The notes: generated from the letters alone by a model not told the origin. 55,568 nucleotides of DNA from Clostridiaceae bacterium (GCA_012521705.1 JAAYLX010000010.1:1-55568), one strand, 5' to 3'; positions 16,908 to 26,031 are shown, numbered from the stretch's first letter. Made by a program: numbers and translations.

Positions 16908-16919
16908 TCTTAATAATTT
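16891..16919 (+). promoter_or_regulatory. Possible promoter inside the end of the preceding gene
   Basis: A perfect TTGACA (16891-16896) is followed after 17 bases by the poor -10 TAATTT (16914-16919). If real, transcription would start just before the hairpin at 16933. Confidence 0.3.
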
Positions 16920-16932
16920 TGATTATTCAGGA

Positions 16933-16977
16933 AATACTACTCCTTACAATAACTGATTGAAAGGGGTAGTATTTTTT
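16933..16977 (+). terminator. Terminator-like hairpin containing the LysM-gene ribosome site
   Basis: AATACTACTCCTT (16933-16945) pairs with AAGGGGTAGTATT (16961-16973), 13 bp with one G-U, and runs directly into TTTTTT and the GTG at 16978. The 3' arm AAGGGG is the only ribosome site for that GTG. Confidence 0.75.
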
Positions 16978-18480
16978 GTGGATCTTTTCAGGAGTTATCA
17001 GCTGATAGAATCAGGTGACGGCAGTTATGATTTGATACTTTATATGGATACCGAAATGAACGATGTGGAGTTTGCGGAAGAGTTCGGCAGGATTGATGAG
17101 GAAAACAAAAAGCGCCTGAATCGAAATATCATAGACTATATTAAAGAAAAATTTCCCAATATCAAGATTAATGCCGTAAAAATTATGGCAGGATCCATTC
17201 TTCTTTCCACTTTCATGTTGGGGACGCCGGCTGTGGCAAGTGCGGCCGAATCTCCAACCTCCAGCATTACCTATACTCAAAGCGCCTATAATTATAACGT
17301 AAAAATTTCTGTAAACGGTACACTTCAGCAATTCAGAACCCGTCCCTTTATTTACAATAACACCACGTACGTGCCTTTATACGATTTTGGCAAGGCTATA
17401 GGAGCAAGTGTCTGGTGGAATGACACCTCCAACACAGTCGGTATCAACAAGAATGGTATCCAGATTGCCTTTGTGAGAGGCTCTTCAAAGGCACGTGTAA
17501 ACGGTGTCCAGGTCACAATGCCAAACTCAATAGTGATTGATGATGTGACTTATGCACCTGTAAGATTCATATCCGAAAACCTTGGCTACCAGGTAGCCAT
17601 GGACAGCAAAACTCAGACAGTGAACATAACCAATACTGCTGCAAATAAAAGCGGGACCTACACTGTTAAGGCGGGTGATTCTCTTTGGAAGATAGCAACA
17701 GTTTTCGGAACTACCGTTGGAAAGCTTAAAGAAGTCAATAAGTTAACCGCTGATACCATTTATCCGGGTCAGACGTTAAAAATTCCCAGTGAGGCAACTA
17801 AGACTCCTGCTCAGGTCACAACACCTTCAACTACCCAAACAGAGCAAAAAGCACCTGCTAATAATACCCAGTGGCCTGATGTGACTTATGTGGTTCAGCC
17901 AGGAGATACTGTTACTTCAGTTGCGAAAAGGTTCGGAGTAAGCCAGCAGGATGTCATGCGTTACAACTATATGGATGCTGATGAGTGGCTGGAAGCAGGG
18001 GAGAAGATTGCAATTTCAGGTTATTCTCCCCGTGTAACTACCGTTAAACCCGGTGAAGCGAGCGCGCCTGCCCGGAAGGGCGTGGATGTGGACTGGAACC
18101 TTGAAGGAAAGTATATTCTTGAGAGGGGAGATACCTTTACCGTTGTTGATGTGGACACAGGCAAACAATTTAAGGCCAAGATGATCGGAGGCTACAACCA
18201 TGCCGACATAGAGCCGCTTACTACAGCAGATGCAAATATAATGAAGTCTCTGTTCGGGACATGGCAATGGTCACCCAGAGCAGTAGTAATATTCCATAAT
18301 GGAATGAATATCGCCGCATCGGTATCAGGTATGCCTCATGGAGTTGATACAATCACCAATAACGGTGTAAACGGACATTTTGACCTGTATATGAAAAACA
18401 GTACGTCTCACAGCTCATCAACTTCAAAAGTATATATACAACAGCATCAGAATATGGTCATGAAGGCAGCGGGCAAGTGA
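16978..18480 (+). CDS. Cell-wall protein: copper-amine-oxidase-N domain plus two LysM domains
   Basis: A 500-residue envelope protein. Unusually, about 65 charged, presumably cytoplasmic residues precede a single membrane/signal segment ending in AVASAAES. Next is a copper-amine-oxidase N-terminal-like domain (FIYNNTTYVPLYDFGKAIGASVWWN ... YAPVRFISENLGY), then LysM 1 (TYTVKAGDSLWKIA), a Pro/Thr linker, LysM 2 (TYVVQPGDTVTSVA), and a C-terminal domain with RPFxP-free sequence ending in YIQQHQNMVMKAAGK that suggests a DUF3048-like or catalytic fold I cannot name. LysM binds peptidoglycan. The start is GTG, within the hairpin context described at 16933; a TTG at 16957 is an alternative. Confidence 0.8.
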   Translation: MDLFRSYQLIESGDGSYDLILYMDTEMNDVEFAEEFGRIDEENKKRLNRNIIDYIKEKFPNIKINAVKIMAGSILLSTFMLGTPAVASAAESPTSSITYTQSAYNYNVKISVNGTLQQFRTRPFIYNNTTYVPLYDFGKAIGASVWWNDTSNTVGINKNGIQIAFVRGSSKARVNGVQVTMPNSIVIDDVTYAPVRFISENLGYQVAMDSKTQTVNITNTAANKSGTYTVKAGDSLWKIATVFGTTVGKLKEVNKLTADTIYPGQTLKIPSEATKTPAQVTTPSTTQTEQKAPANNTQWPDVTYVVQPGDTVTSVAKRFGVSQQDVMRYNYMDADEWLEAGEKIAISGYSPRVTTVKPGEASAPARKGVDVDWNLEGKYILERGDTFTVVDVDTGKQFKAKMIGGYNHADIEPLTTADANIMKSLFGTWQWSPRAVVIFHNGMNIAASVSGMPHGVDTITNNGVNGHFDLYMKNSTSHSSSTSKVYIQQHQNMVMKAAGK

Positions 18481-18675
18481 TATACCGAGTATATAATAAA
18501 CAATAGAATAACTATTCATAACGTTAAACAGGAGAATAAGGAAAGCCGCAAAGGAAAGTAAAAATACCTTTCAACTTCAGCATGCCATTTTACCATGGTA
18601 TACCAATAACATGTGAGCTATAATAAGTTGCAAAGGCATTATTTTTGTTTAGGCAATAATTTTGGGGTGATAAGT

Positions 18676-19701
18676 TTGAAAGTACTTTTTATCGGCGGAA
18701 CAGGAAATATAAGTTATGAGGTCTCGAAACTCGCAATTGAAAAAGGTATTGACCTTTACCTTTTTAACAGAAACAACAAATCCGAGTTTTTCCCCGAGGG
18801 AGCAAAACTTATTAAAGGCGATATCCGTGATGAAGCCTCGGCAAAAGAGATTCTTAAAAACCATGAATTCGATGTTGTTGTCAACTGGATTGCTTATGAA
18901 ACCGGTCATGTCGAAACCGACATCCGTCTTTTCAAAGGCAAGACAGGTCAGTATATATTTATCAGTACAGCTTCCGCATACCATAAACCTGCCGAAAACT
19001 ATCTTATTACAGAAAGGACTCCTCTTGATAATCCTTTTTGGGATTATTCAAGCAAAAAAATTGACTGCGAAAAAGTACTGCTGGAAGAATACCGGAAAAC
19101 AGGTTTCCCTGTGACAATTGTGCGCCCATCCCACACATATGGAGTTACAAGTATTCCAAGTGCTTTCAACAGTCCCAAAAACAAATGGAGTATCGCAGAG
19201 AGAATGAGAAGAGGCAAAAAGATAATAGTCCCCGGTGACGGCACATCACTTTGGGTTATAACTCACAGTTCGGATTTTGCCAAGGCTTTTGTGGGCTTGC
19301 TTGGAAAGTCTCAGGCCATTGGTGAGGACTACCACATTACCTCGGACGAAGTTTTAAACTGGAACCTCATCACCAACTATGTAGGAGAGGCCTTAGGAAT
19401 AAAACCCGAAATCATACACATGTCAACCGACTTTATTACAACCTGTCTCCCCGAATACTATGGAGGACTTTATGGAGACAAAATGGAAAGTGTATGTTTT
19501 GACAATTCCAAGATTAAAAAGCTTGTTCCTGATTTCAGGGCCACAAAACCGGCAAAGGAAGGCATCAAAGAATCTGTCGAATGGTTTCTTAAACATCCTG
19601 AAATGCTCTGGATGGATGAAGAATGGGATGAAAAGTGCGACAAACTTATTGCCTCCCATGAAGCGGGAATAAACTATTTCAGAAGTTTAAGCAATAAATA
19701 A
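18676..19701 (+). CDS. NAD-dependent epimerase/dehydratase-type protein (extended SDR)
   Basis: A 341-residue Rossmann protein. The N-terminal nucleotide loop GGTGNIS (about residues 7-13) and STASAYHKP near residue 100 place it in the extended short-chain dehydrogenase group, probably acting on sugar nucleotides or as an atypical member; the classic YxxxK is represented by YSSKK. The start is TTG at 18676 with TTGGGGTGA 6 bases upstream; the ATG upstream at 18613 would add residues before the Rossmann strand that do not fit. Single-gene unit closed by a terminator. Confidence 0.8.
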   Translation: MKVLFIGGTGNISYEVSKLAIEKGIDLYLFNRNNKSEFFPEGAKLIKGDIRDEASAKEILKNHEFDVVVNWIAYETGHVETDIRLFKGKTGQYIFISTASAYHKPAENYLITERTPLDNPFWDYSSKKIDCEKVLLEEYRKTGFPVTIVRPSHTYGVTSIPSAFNSPKNKWSIAERMRRGKKIIVPGDGTSLWVITHSSDFAKAFVGLLGKSQAIGEDYHITSDEVLNWNLITNYVGEALGIKPEIIHMSTDFITTCLPEYYGGLYGDKMESVCFDNSKIKKLVPDFRATKPAKEGIKESVEWFLKHPEMLWMDEEWDEKCDKLIASHEAGINYFRSLSNK

Positions 19702-19767
19702 AAATGCGATAAATATCTCATTATCTGAAATGCTGCCATCAAAATGAGTGTGAAAAAGAGAGATTTA

Positions 19768-19805
19768 AGATGTATCAAAATTATTGATGCATCTTTTTAA
19801 TTTTT
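19768..19805 (+). terminator. Terminator of the epimerase gene
   Basis: AGATGTATCAA (19768-19778) pairs with TTGATGCATCT (19784-19794), followed by TTTTTAATTTTT. Confidence 0.85.
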
Positions 19806-19857
19806 AAGAAAAAAGACAGGAGCTGTCTTGCGGAGGAATAAGTTTAAGACAGCTCCT
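19805..19857 (-). terminator. Terminator of hcp
   Basis: Perfect 12-bp stem, 19818-19829 with 19846-19857. Read on the minus strand it is followed by GTCTTTTTTC, so it serves hcp. Confidence 0.85.
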
Positions 19858-19880
19858 ATTTTAGAAGTGGATATTGAATA

Positions 19881-21440
19881 TTATCCAAGAATTGCCTTCA
19901 AATCTGCTTCTGGTGTACTGATAGGCTTAATGCCGAACTTGTCAACAAGTACATTTATTACATTGGATGAGAAGAAGGCCGGTACTGAAGGTCCAATATA
20001 AATGTTTTTTATACCTAAAGCCAGGAGAGTAAGGAGTATGCATACAGCCTTCTGCTCATACCAGGAAAGAACAAGGGTCAGCGGAAGATCATTTATGCCA
20101 CATTCAAAAGCCTTGGATAATGCAACTGCAACCTGAATTGCAGAGTATGCATCATTACACTGACCCATGTCCATGATACGGGGAAGACCGCCAATTGTGC
20201 CAATATCCAGATCGTTAAAGCGGAACTTCCCGCAAGCCAGGGTAAGTATTACTGTGTCCTTAGGTGATTGCTTAACAAAATCGGTGTAGTAGTTTCTGCC
20301 GGGTTTAGCGCCGTCACAGCCGCCGACTAAGAAGAAGTGGCGAATTGCTCCCGATTTCACGGCTTCAATTACTTTTTCCGCTACTCCAAGCACAGTGTTT
20401 CTGGCAAAGCCTGTCATAAGTTCAGTGCCGCCGTTAATGCCAGTCAGGACTTTGTCCTCACTGTACCCCCCTAATTCCAAAGCCTTCTCAATCACAGGAG
20501 TAAAGTCTTTGGAACCATCCTCTTTCTCTTCTATGTGTATCAATCCAGGATATTCAACTACTGCAGTGGTGAATACTCTGTCAGAGTATGTATCCTTGGG
20601 CGGCATGAGACAGTTGGTTGTGAAAAGGAACGCTCCGGGAACATTCTCAAATTCCTTTTGCTGGTTTTGCCAGGCTGTTCCGAAATTACCTTTGAGGTGA
20701 CTGTACTTTTTGAGTTCCGGATAGCCGTGAGCCGGAAGCATCTCACCGTGTGTATATATATTAACTCCCTTATCCTTTGTCTGCTCAAGCAGCATCTTAA
20801 GGTCGTGGAGGTCGTGACCGCTAATAACTATGAAAGGTCCTTTTTCAATAATGGTTGAAACCTTTGTAGGAACAGGATGTCCGTAAGCTGATGTATTTGC
20901 CTCGTCCAAAAGGGCCATGCATTTCAGGTTCACCATGCCGAACTCCATCAGAAGGTCAAGCCATTCTTCGACAGTCCTGTCTTCGCCAAGGGCTCTCATT
21001 CCTTTATAGAACCAGTTTGTAACTTCCTGATCTTCTTTTCCGAGGTTGTAAGCATGCCATGCATAAGCAGCCATGCCGCGAAGGCCAAGAAGAAGTGTGG
21101 AACGAAGAGAAACAATGTCTTCATTTCCTGTCCAGAGTGCTGTAAACGGAAGATTTTCCGCTCCGCCAAGTTTGTCTTTCAACTGTTCAACTCTGTCTTT
21201 AAGGGCATCAATTTTTTCCCCGTCAAAATTGACGTTTGTGATGGTGGCGAAAAGCCCCTCCAGCATCAGGCGGTCTGCCTCTTTGGAAGATTTATTTTCT
21301 GCAGCGCGGGCAAGACCGACAAGTGCGCAGGTAAGCCTGTCCTGCTTATTTGATACCTCTGCTGATTTTCCGCAGACACCTGTTTTTGTACAGGCTTTTC
21401 CTCCTGCAGTTTGTTCACATTGAAAACAAAACATAGACAT
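19881..21440 (-). CDS. hcp: Hydroxylamine reductase / hybrid-cluster protein
   Basis: Hcp reduces hydroxylamine in vitro and acts in nitric-oxide and nitrosative-stress defence. The N-terminal cysteines C5, C8, C17 and C23 hold a [4Fe-4S] cluster; the C-terminal half holds the hybrid Fe-S-O cluster, with Cys/Glu/His ligands in blocks such as VISGHDLHD, LFTTNCLMPP, LACGKFR and LSWYEQKA. Length (519 aa) is that of the shorter clostridial class. A 4Fe-4S protein gene lies 136 bases upstream on the same strand and is probably its electron donor. Confidence 0.96.
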   Translation of the reverse strand: MSMFCFQCEQTAGGKACTKTGVCGKSAEVSNKQDRLTCALVGLARAAENKSSKEADRLMLEGLFATITNVNFDGEKIDALKDRVEQLKDKLGGAENLPFTALWTGNEDIVSLRSTLLLGLRGMAAYAWHAYNLGKEDQEVTNWFYKGMRALGEDRTVEEWLDLLMEFGMVNLKCMALLDEANTSAYGHPVPTKVSTIIEKGPFIVISGHDLHDLKMLLEQTKDKGVNIYTHGEMLPAHGYPELKKYSHLKGNFGTAWQNQQKEFENVPGAFLFTTNCLMPPKDTYSDRVFTTAVVEYPGLIHIEEKEDGSKDFTPVIEKALELGGYSEDKVLTGINGGTELMTGFARNTVLGVAEKVIEAVKSGAIRHFFLVGGCDGAKPGRNYYTDFVKQSPKDTVILTLACGKFRFNDLDIGTIGGLPRIMDMGQCNDAYSAIQVAVALSKAFECGINDLPLTLVLSWYEQKAVCILLTLLALGIKNIYIGPSVPAFFSSNVINVLVDKFGIKPISTPEADLKAILG

Positions 21441-21511
21441 AATACTTTATCCTACCTTTCATAATTCATTGATGTATTTAATAATGCAAATATCAGGTTG
21501 AAAAATATGAC

Positions 21512-21540
21512 TTTAAAAGTTCGGTATTAAAAACTGTCAA
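21512..21540 (-). promoter_or_regulatory. Possible promoter of hcp
   Basis: On the minus strand, TTGACA (21540-21535) is followed after 17 bases by the weak -10 TTTAAA (21517-21512), between the ferredoxin-type gene and hcp. hcp may thus have its own start as well as readthrough. Confidence 0.35.
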
Positions 21541-21576
21541 AAACCAATATTTGCAGGTCAACCAATTTCATATACT

Positions 21577-22308
21577 TTAATCTTCAAGTATATGTCCGTC
21601 GGTAGTGATTGTCGTAACACTCCACGGAATCATTTTTCCGCTTGCAATAAGTGCTTCCTTAACTGCGTGAACAATACCGCCACAGCAGGGTACTTCCATA
21701 CGAAGAACACTGACGCTCTTAATATCATTGTTGGCAATAATTTCAGTCAGTTTCTCCGCATAATCCACTCCATCAAGCTTCGGACAACCGATAATGGTGA
21801 TCTTGTTCTTCATAAACTCCTGATGTATATTTGCATAGGCATATGCGGTACAATCAGCTGCAACAAGCAAGTGGGCGCCGTCAAAATATGGTGCATAAGG
21901 AGAAACCAATTTTATCTGGCATGGCCACTGGCGCAACTGGGATTCCGGTTTTGCGTATTCCGGAGCATTTGTCTGAACTTCCGCTCTTTCAATGTTGCGG
22001 TTAATTGTCTTTGCCATGGAGCCCGGACATCCGCAGGCCATTGGTTCATGTTCCTTTTTCTTTGCAGCCATTGCTTCCATATTTCTCTTAACTGCTTCTT
22101 CATCAAAAGGGGCAGCTTCTCTTTCTTCTATGGTAATGGCGCCTGTAGGGCATTCCGGAAGGCAATTGCCAAGGCCGTCGCAGTAAGATTCGGAGATAAG
22201 TTTTGCCTTCCCGTCAATGAGTGCCAAAGCACCCTCATGGCATGCGCTTATACACAAGCCGCAGCCATTGCATTTTTCTTCATCAATAGTAATAATATTT
22301 CTTTTCAT
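21577..22308 (-). CDS. Hcp-associated 4Fe-4S protein
   Basis: A 243-residue iron-sulfur protein. The N-terminal ferredoxin part has CNGCGLCISACHEGA and a second cluster (CDGLGNCLPECPTGA); the C-terminal part has further cysteines (CGCPG, VADCTAYAY, IIGCPKLDG, VPCCGG). This architecture commonly accompanies hcp in anaerobes and probably passes electrons to it. A strongly conserved Cys pair near residue 218 may hold another metal. Transcribed toward hcp. Confidence 0.85.
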   Translation of the reverse strand: MKRNIITIDEEKCNGCGLCISACHEGALALIDGKAKLISESYCDGLGNCLPECPTGAITIEEREAAPFDEEAVKRNMEAMAAKKKEHEPMACGCPGSMAKTINRNIERAEVQTNAPEYAKPESQLRQWPCQIKLVSPYAPYFDGAHLLVAADCTAYAYANIHQEFMKNKITIIGCPKLDGVDYAEKLTEIIANNDIKSVSVLRMEVPCCGGIVHAVKEALIASGKMIPWSVTTITTDGHILED

Positions 22309-22517
22309 AATCTGACTCCCTTTCCCGATTAATCTCTGTCAAAGATGATTTCTTCTTGTTATCATACTGTTAAAGTCCTGACAAACTTTATCCTGTTATA
22401 ATCACATTTTCTGAGTGCGATCTTTCTTACATGGTTATTATAAAGTGTTGGAACCTATAATTCGGTAGCCTGAGCTACAAAAATTAATTCTCACAGGATA
22501 ATTCTGGATTTTTTCTT

Positions 22518-22546
22518 TTGCCACATTATTGAATGGAATCTATAAT
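22518..22546 (+). promoter_or_regulatory. Promoter of the P-type ATPase gene
   Basis: TTGCCA (22518-22523), 17 bases, TATAAT (22541-22546). Confidence 0.6.
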
Positions 22547-22622
22547 ATAATTTGAGATGGTTTAAATATGGAAATTCCGCAAAAAATATTCTTATGTGTT
22601 CTTTTGAAGACAGGAGGAAGAA

Positions 22623-25268
22623 ATGGGAGAGAAAACTGATAAACTTTATCACACAATGGATATACAGGATGTAATAAATGAGATGAATTCAGGTTTTGAC
22701 GGCCTTTCTGATGAGGAGGCCCAAAAAAGACTTGAGCAATATGGAAGGAATGAGATAGAAGAAGGGAAAAAGAGAACTCTTTTTGCCATGTTTCTTGACC
22801 AGTTCAAGAATCTAATGATAATTATCCTTTTGGCTGCTGCAGCCATATCCCTTATTGCTACAAAAGGCGAGGAGATCACAGATACAATTATCATACTGGC
22901 AGTCGTATTGATTAACGCAGTAATGGGTGTGGTCCAGGAAAGCAAAGCGGAAAAAGCCCTTGATGCACTTAAAAAGATGTCGTCCCCATTTGTGAAAGTA
23001 AAGCGTGGAGGCAGCGCTAAGGAGATCAGAACCGAAGAACTTGTACCTGGAGATATTGTGCTCCTTGAAGCGGGAGATATAGTCCCAGCTGATATGCGCC
23101 TCATTGAAAACGCAAGCCTCAAAATTGAGGAAGCGGCTCTTACCGGGGAATCGGTTCCTGTTGAAAAAATCCTTGACCCCATTGAAAAACACGATATTGT
23201 CATAGGTGACAGAAAAAACATGGCATATTCGGGCAGTAATGTAAGCTACGGAAGGGGGGCGGGGGTTGTGGTTGCCACCGGCATGAACACAGAAGTAGGA
23301 AAGATTGCCGGCCACCTTGCAACTTATGATTCAAAAGAAACACCTCTCCAGAGAAAACTTGCCCAGATGAGCAAGATATTGAGCATCGGAGTCGTGCTGA
23401 TCTCGATTATTATTTTTATCGTCGGCCTTCTTCAGCAGAGGGACCCTCTTGAAATGTTCCTGACAGCGGTGAGCCTTGCTGTTGCTGCAATTCCTGAAGG
23501 GTTGCCTGCTGTGGTTACTATAGTTCTTGCCATTGGTGTTCAGAGAATGGCAAGAAACAATGCCATTATACGCAAATTATCGGCGGTTGAAACACTTGGA
23601 AGCACACAAATAATATGTTCCGATAAAACAGGTACTCTTACCCAGAACAGAATGACCGTTAAGGAAGTCTTTCTGAACAACAGCATTCAAAGCGCGGAAA
23701 CAATCAATACAGGGCAGGAGAACTTTGAAACATTTGTTAAAGCCATTGACCTTTGCAATGACTCAAAGCTTTCAAATAAGGACGGGCAGCCGAGCCTTAT
23801 AGGAGATCCCACCGAGACAGCCCTCATAGATTTTGCAAGATTGAAGAAGTTTGAAAAGCAAAATATTGATCAGGAAAATCCAAGAGAGGCAGAGATACCT
23901 TTTGATTCGGACAGAAAGCTCATGTCAACTGTAAACAAATCAGGAAGCGGATTTATTTTTAACACCAAGGGTGCGCCCGATGTGCTTCTGGAGCGCTGTT
24001 CGAATATTGTTGTCGGAAATAATACTTTCCCGATGACAGAAGAACATAAAAAATCAATTTTACAGGCCAACAAGGAGATGGCCGACAAGGCTTTAAGAGT
24101 ATTGGCGGTTGCGTATAAGAATATCGATTCGGTGCCAACCGATCTTACCTCTGAGAATAATGAAAAGGATTTAACCTTCCTGGGACTTGTGGGAATGATT
24201 GATCCTCCGAGACCCGAGGCGAAAGAAGCAGTTGAAATTTGTAAACATGCCGGCATACGTCCCGTAATGATTACCGGGGACCACAGGGATACAGCCGCTG
24301 CCATAGCAAGGGAGCTTGGTATCGTCAGCAATGACAGTGAGGTAATAACGGGTGCAGAATTAAACAATCTTTCGGATCAGGATTTTGATGTTGAGAAATA
24401 TTCGGTATATGCAAGGGTTTCCCCTGAGCATAAAGTGCGGATTGTCAAGGCCTGGAAGAGAAAGGACAAGATTGTTGCCATGACCGGAGATGGTGTAAAC
24501 GACGCTCCTGCCCTGAAAGAATCCGATATAGGCGTCGGAATGGGCATAACGGGTACCGAAGTATCAAAAAGCGTGTCCGACATGGTCCTGACCGATGACA
24601 ATTTCGCAACCATAGTAAAAGCTGTGGAAGAGGGAAGAAAGATATACAGCAATATTCAGAAAACAATACAGTTTTTGCTCGCCTGCAACCTGGGAGAAGT
24701 TTTGACCCTGTTTATCGGCACAATGCTTGGATGGACGGTATTGTCACCCATTCACATTCTATGGGTAAACCTTGTTACTGACACGCTGCCTGCCCTTGCG
24801 TTGGGCATGGAGAGAGCCGAGCACGGAATTATGAACAGAAAGCCCCGCCCCGCCAACAGCAGTTTCTACTCGGGTGGTGTAGGCGTAAGCATTATTTATC
24901 AGGGAATTATTGAGGGACTTATCACACTAATTGCCTTTTATCTGGGCAGCCATACCGGCCAGACACCGTCATTGCAGACCGGAATTACCATGGCATTTGC
25001 CACTCTTGGTTTAATACAGGTATTCCATTCGTTTAATACGAGGTCAATGGATGAATCCCTGTTCCAAATCGGAGTGTTCACAAACCCGTATGTCACAGGA
25101 GCTTTCCTGATTTCGGTAGTCCTGCAATTGTCGGTTATCGCACTCCCGTTCTTAAATCCAATATTTGATGTGGTACAACTTACGTTCATGCAGTGGATTT
25201 ATGTGGCAGGCTTAAGTTTCTCAATTATCCCCATAGTGGAAATTGTGAAGCTCATAAAGCGCAGATGA
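22623..25268 (+). CDS. Calcium-type cation-transporting P-type ATPase
   Basis: An 881-residue P2-type ATPase that exports divalent cations, most likely Ca2+. Visible are an N-terminal cation-ATPase domain, the actuator motif TGES (174-177), PEGLP in M4 (291-295), the phosphorylated aspartate in DKTGTLT (D334), a nucleotide-binding KGAPD, and the hinge TGDGVNDAPALK near residue 620, with ten membrane segments in the usual 2+2+6 pattern. PEGLP in M4 is the pattern of SERCA/PMCA-type pumps. AGGAGG precedes the ATG. Stand-alone gene. Confidence 0.93.
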   Translation: MGEKTDKLYHTMDIQDVINEMNSGFDGLSDEEAQKRLEQYGRNEIEEGKKRTLFAMFLDQFKNLMIIILLAAAAISLIATKGEEITDTIIILAVVLINAVMGVVQESKAEKALDALKKMSSPFVKVKRGGSAKEIRTEELVPGDIVLLEAGDIVPADMRLIENASLKIEEAALTGESVPVEKILDPIEKHDIVIGDRKNMAYSGSNVSYGRGAGVVVATGMNTEVGKIAGHLATYDSKETPLQRKLAQMSKILSIGVVLISIIIFIVGLLQQRDPLEMFLTAVSLAVAAIPEGLPAVVTIVLAIGVQRMARNNAIIRKLSAVETLGSTQIICSDKTGTLTQNRMTVKEVFLNNSIQSAETINTGQENFETFVKAIDLCNDSKLSNKDGQPSLIGDPTETALIDFARLKKFEKQNIDQENPREAEIPFDSDRKLMSTVNKSGSGFIFNTKGAPDVLLERCSNIVVGNNTFPMTEEHKKSILQANKEMADKALRVLAVAYKNIDSVPTDLTSENNEKDLTFLGLVGMIDPPRPEAKEAVEICKHAGIRPVMITGDHRDTAAAIARELGIVSNDSEVITGAELNNLSDQDFDVEKYSVYARVSPEHKVRIVKAWKRKDKIVAMTGDGVNDAPALKESDIGVGMGITGTEVSKSVSDMVLTDDNFATIVKAVEEGRKIYSNIQKTIQFLLACNLGEVLTLFIGTMLGWTVLSPIHILWVNLVTDTLPALALGMERAEHGIMNRKPRPANSSFYSGGVGVSIIYQGIIEGLITLIAFYLGSHTGQTPSLQTGITMAFATLGLIQVFHSFNTRSMDESLFQIGVFTNPYVTGAFLISVVLQLSVIALPFLNPIFDVVQLTFMQWIYVAGLSFSIIPIVEIVKLIKRR

Positions 25269-25490
25269 AGTACTGCAAACTGCCGTCTGTTTGTGTCTGT
25301 ACTGAACAGAAGCATGTAAATGATCTTTCTGCTGAGCGTTGAGATTAGTGTTCAAAGTCATCTGGTAGAATAAAAATTTAACTTCCTGACCCCAACTCTC
25401 ACTTGTTAAATAAGTTAAAAAAATGATATGATTAATATATAATATTGATGGGGAAATATGCATTAATAATTAGTTTTCAGGGGTAGGAAG
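25269..25490. other. Intergenic stretch with no convincing gene
   Basis: Contains a 25-codon ORF whose ATG (25265) overlaps the ATPase stop, but it has no ribosome site. No clear terminator seen. Confidence 0.4.
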
Positions 25491-25769
25491 ATGATTGTTT
25501 ACCGAAGAGGACATGATATTGACATGATTCGCCTCATTGAACTTTTTGAAGAGGCAGGGTATAAGGATAAGACCGGGGATTTCAATAAACTCCTCAATAT
25601 GGTTGAAAGTTCTGCGGAAGTTATTACTGCATGGGATTTTGATTACATGATAGGGTTTATTAATTCCAACGGTGGCGAAAAAGCGGAATATGTACTTGTT
25701 GATCCGGAATATAGTGAAATGGGAATAGATAAAGAGCTTATCAGCCGGATCAATAGTTTTGGTTCCTAA
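25491..25769 (+). pseudogene. Truncated GNAT-type acetyltransferase
   Basis: 92 residues resembling the first two-thirds of a small GNAT N-acetyltransferase: helix DMIRLIELFEEAGY at the start, strand VLVDPEYSEMGIDKELISRI as motif A, where the acetyl-CoA loop would normally read RGxGIG/A; here it is EMGIDK. Motif B and the last strands are missing, and no frame downstream supplies them. A good ribosome site (GGGGTAGGAAG) remains. It may be a decayed gene or a reduced protein that still folds. Confidence 0.55.
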
Positions 25770-25779
25770 ATGTTCTTCC

Positions 25780-25804
25780 CATGGCAGTCGCCATGTGTTA
25801 TAAT
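25780..25804 (+). promoter_or_regulatory. Promoter of the SCIFF gene with an overlapping palindrome
   Basis: An extended -10, TGTTATAAT (25796-25804), with no good -35 is preceded by the perfect palindrome CATGGC-agtc-GCCATG (25780-25795). A weak -35 plus a palindrome at that place suggests control by a DNA-binding protein. Confidence 0.45.
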
Positions 25805-25839
25805 ACGGTGGAATCAATTGGTTTTTGGAGGTTAAGTAA

Positions 25840-25980
25840 ATGAAACATATCAAAACAATCAACAAATCGACACTGAACCAGGACATCAAAAAGGCAGGCT
25901 GCGGCGAGTGCCAGACATCATGTCAGTCCGCATGCAAAACTTCCTGCACAGTAGCAAACCAGAAGTGCGAAAGAAAATAA
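25840..25980 (+). CDS. SCIFF ranthipeptide precursor (46 aa)
   Basis: Short peptide of the six-cysteines-in-forty-five family. Cysteines are at 21, 24, 28, 32, 36 and 43; the N-terminal 20 residues (KHIKTINKS...) act as leader. In the C. thermocellum homologue CteA, a radical-SAM enzyme links Cys32 to the alpha or side-chain carbon of Thr37; both positions are kept here (C32, T37). GGAGGT lies 7 bases before the ATG. The maturase gene is 281 bases downstream and separately promoted. The biological role of SCIFF peptides is poorly known; quorum-type signalling has been suggested. Confidence 0.95.
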   Translation: MKHIKTINKSTLNQDIKKAGCGECQTSCQSACKTSCTVANQKCERK

Positions 25981-26031
25981 GCCGGGTTTGAACTGATTAA
26001 AATGTCAGATTAATTGGATCTACATATGTAT

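Noticed and set aside
21592..22332. 246-codon open frame on the plus strand
   Set aside because: It lies wholly antisense to the Fe-S protein gene, has no ribosome site, and its composition is a reflection of that gene.
22649..23221. 190-codon frame antisense to the P-type ATPase
   Set aside because: Shadow of a clearly recognised gene; no start signal or family features.
25265..25342. 25-codon ORF starting at the ATPase stop (ATGA)
   Set aside because: No ribosome site and no recognisable sequence; probably chance.
25470..25889. 139-codon minus-strand frame across the acetyltransferase remnant and SCIFF gene
   Set aside because: Overlaps the SCIFF promoter and coding start; SCIFF is certain, and this frame has no ribosome site.
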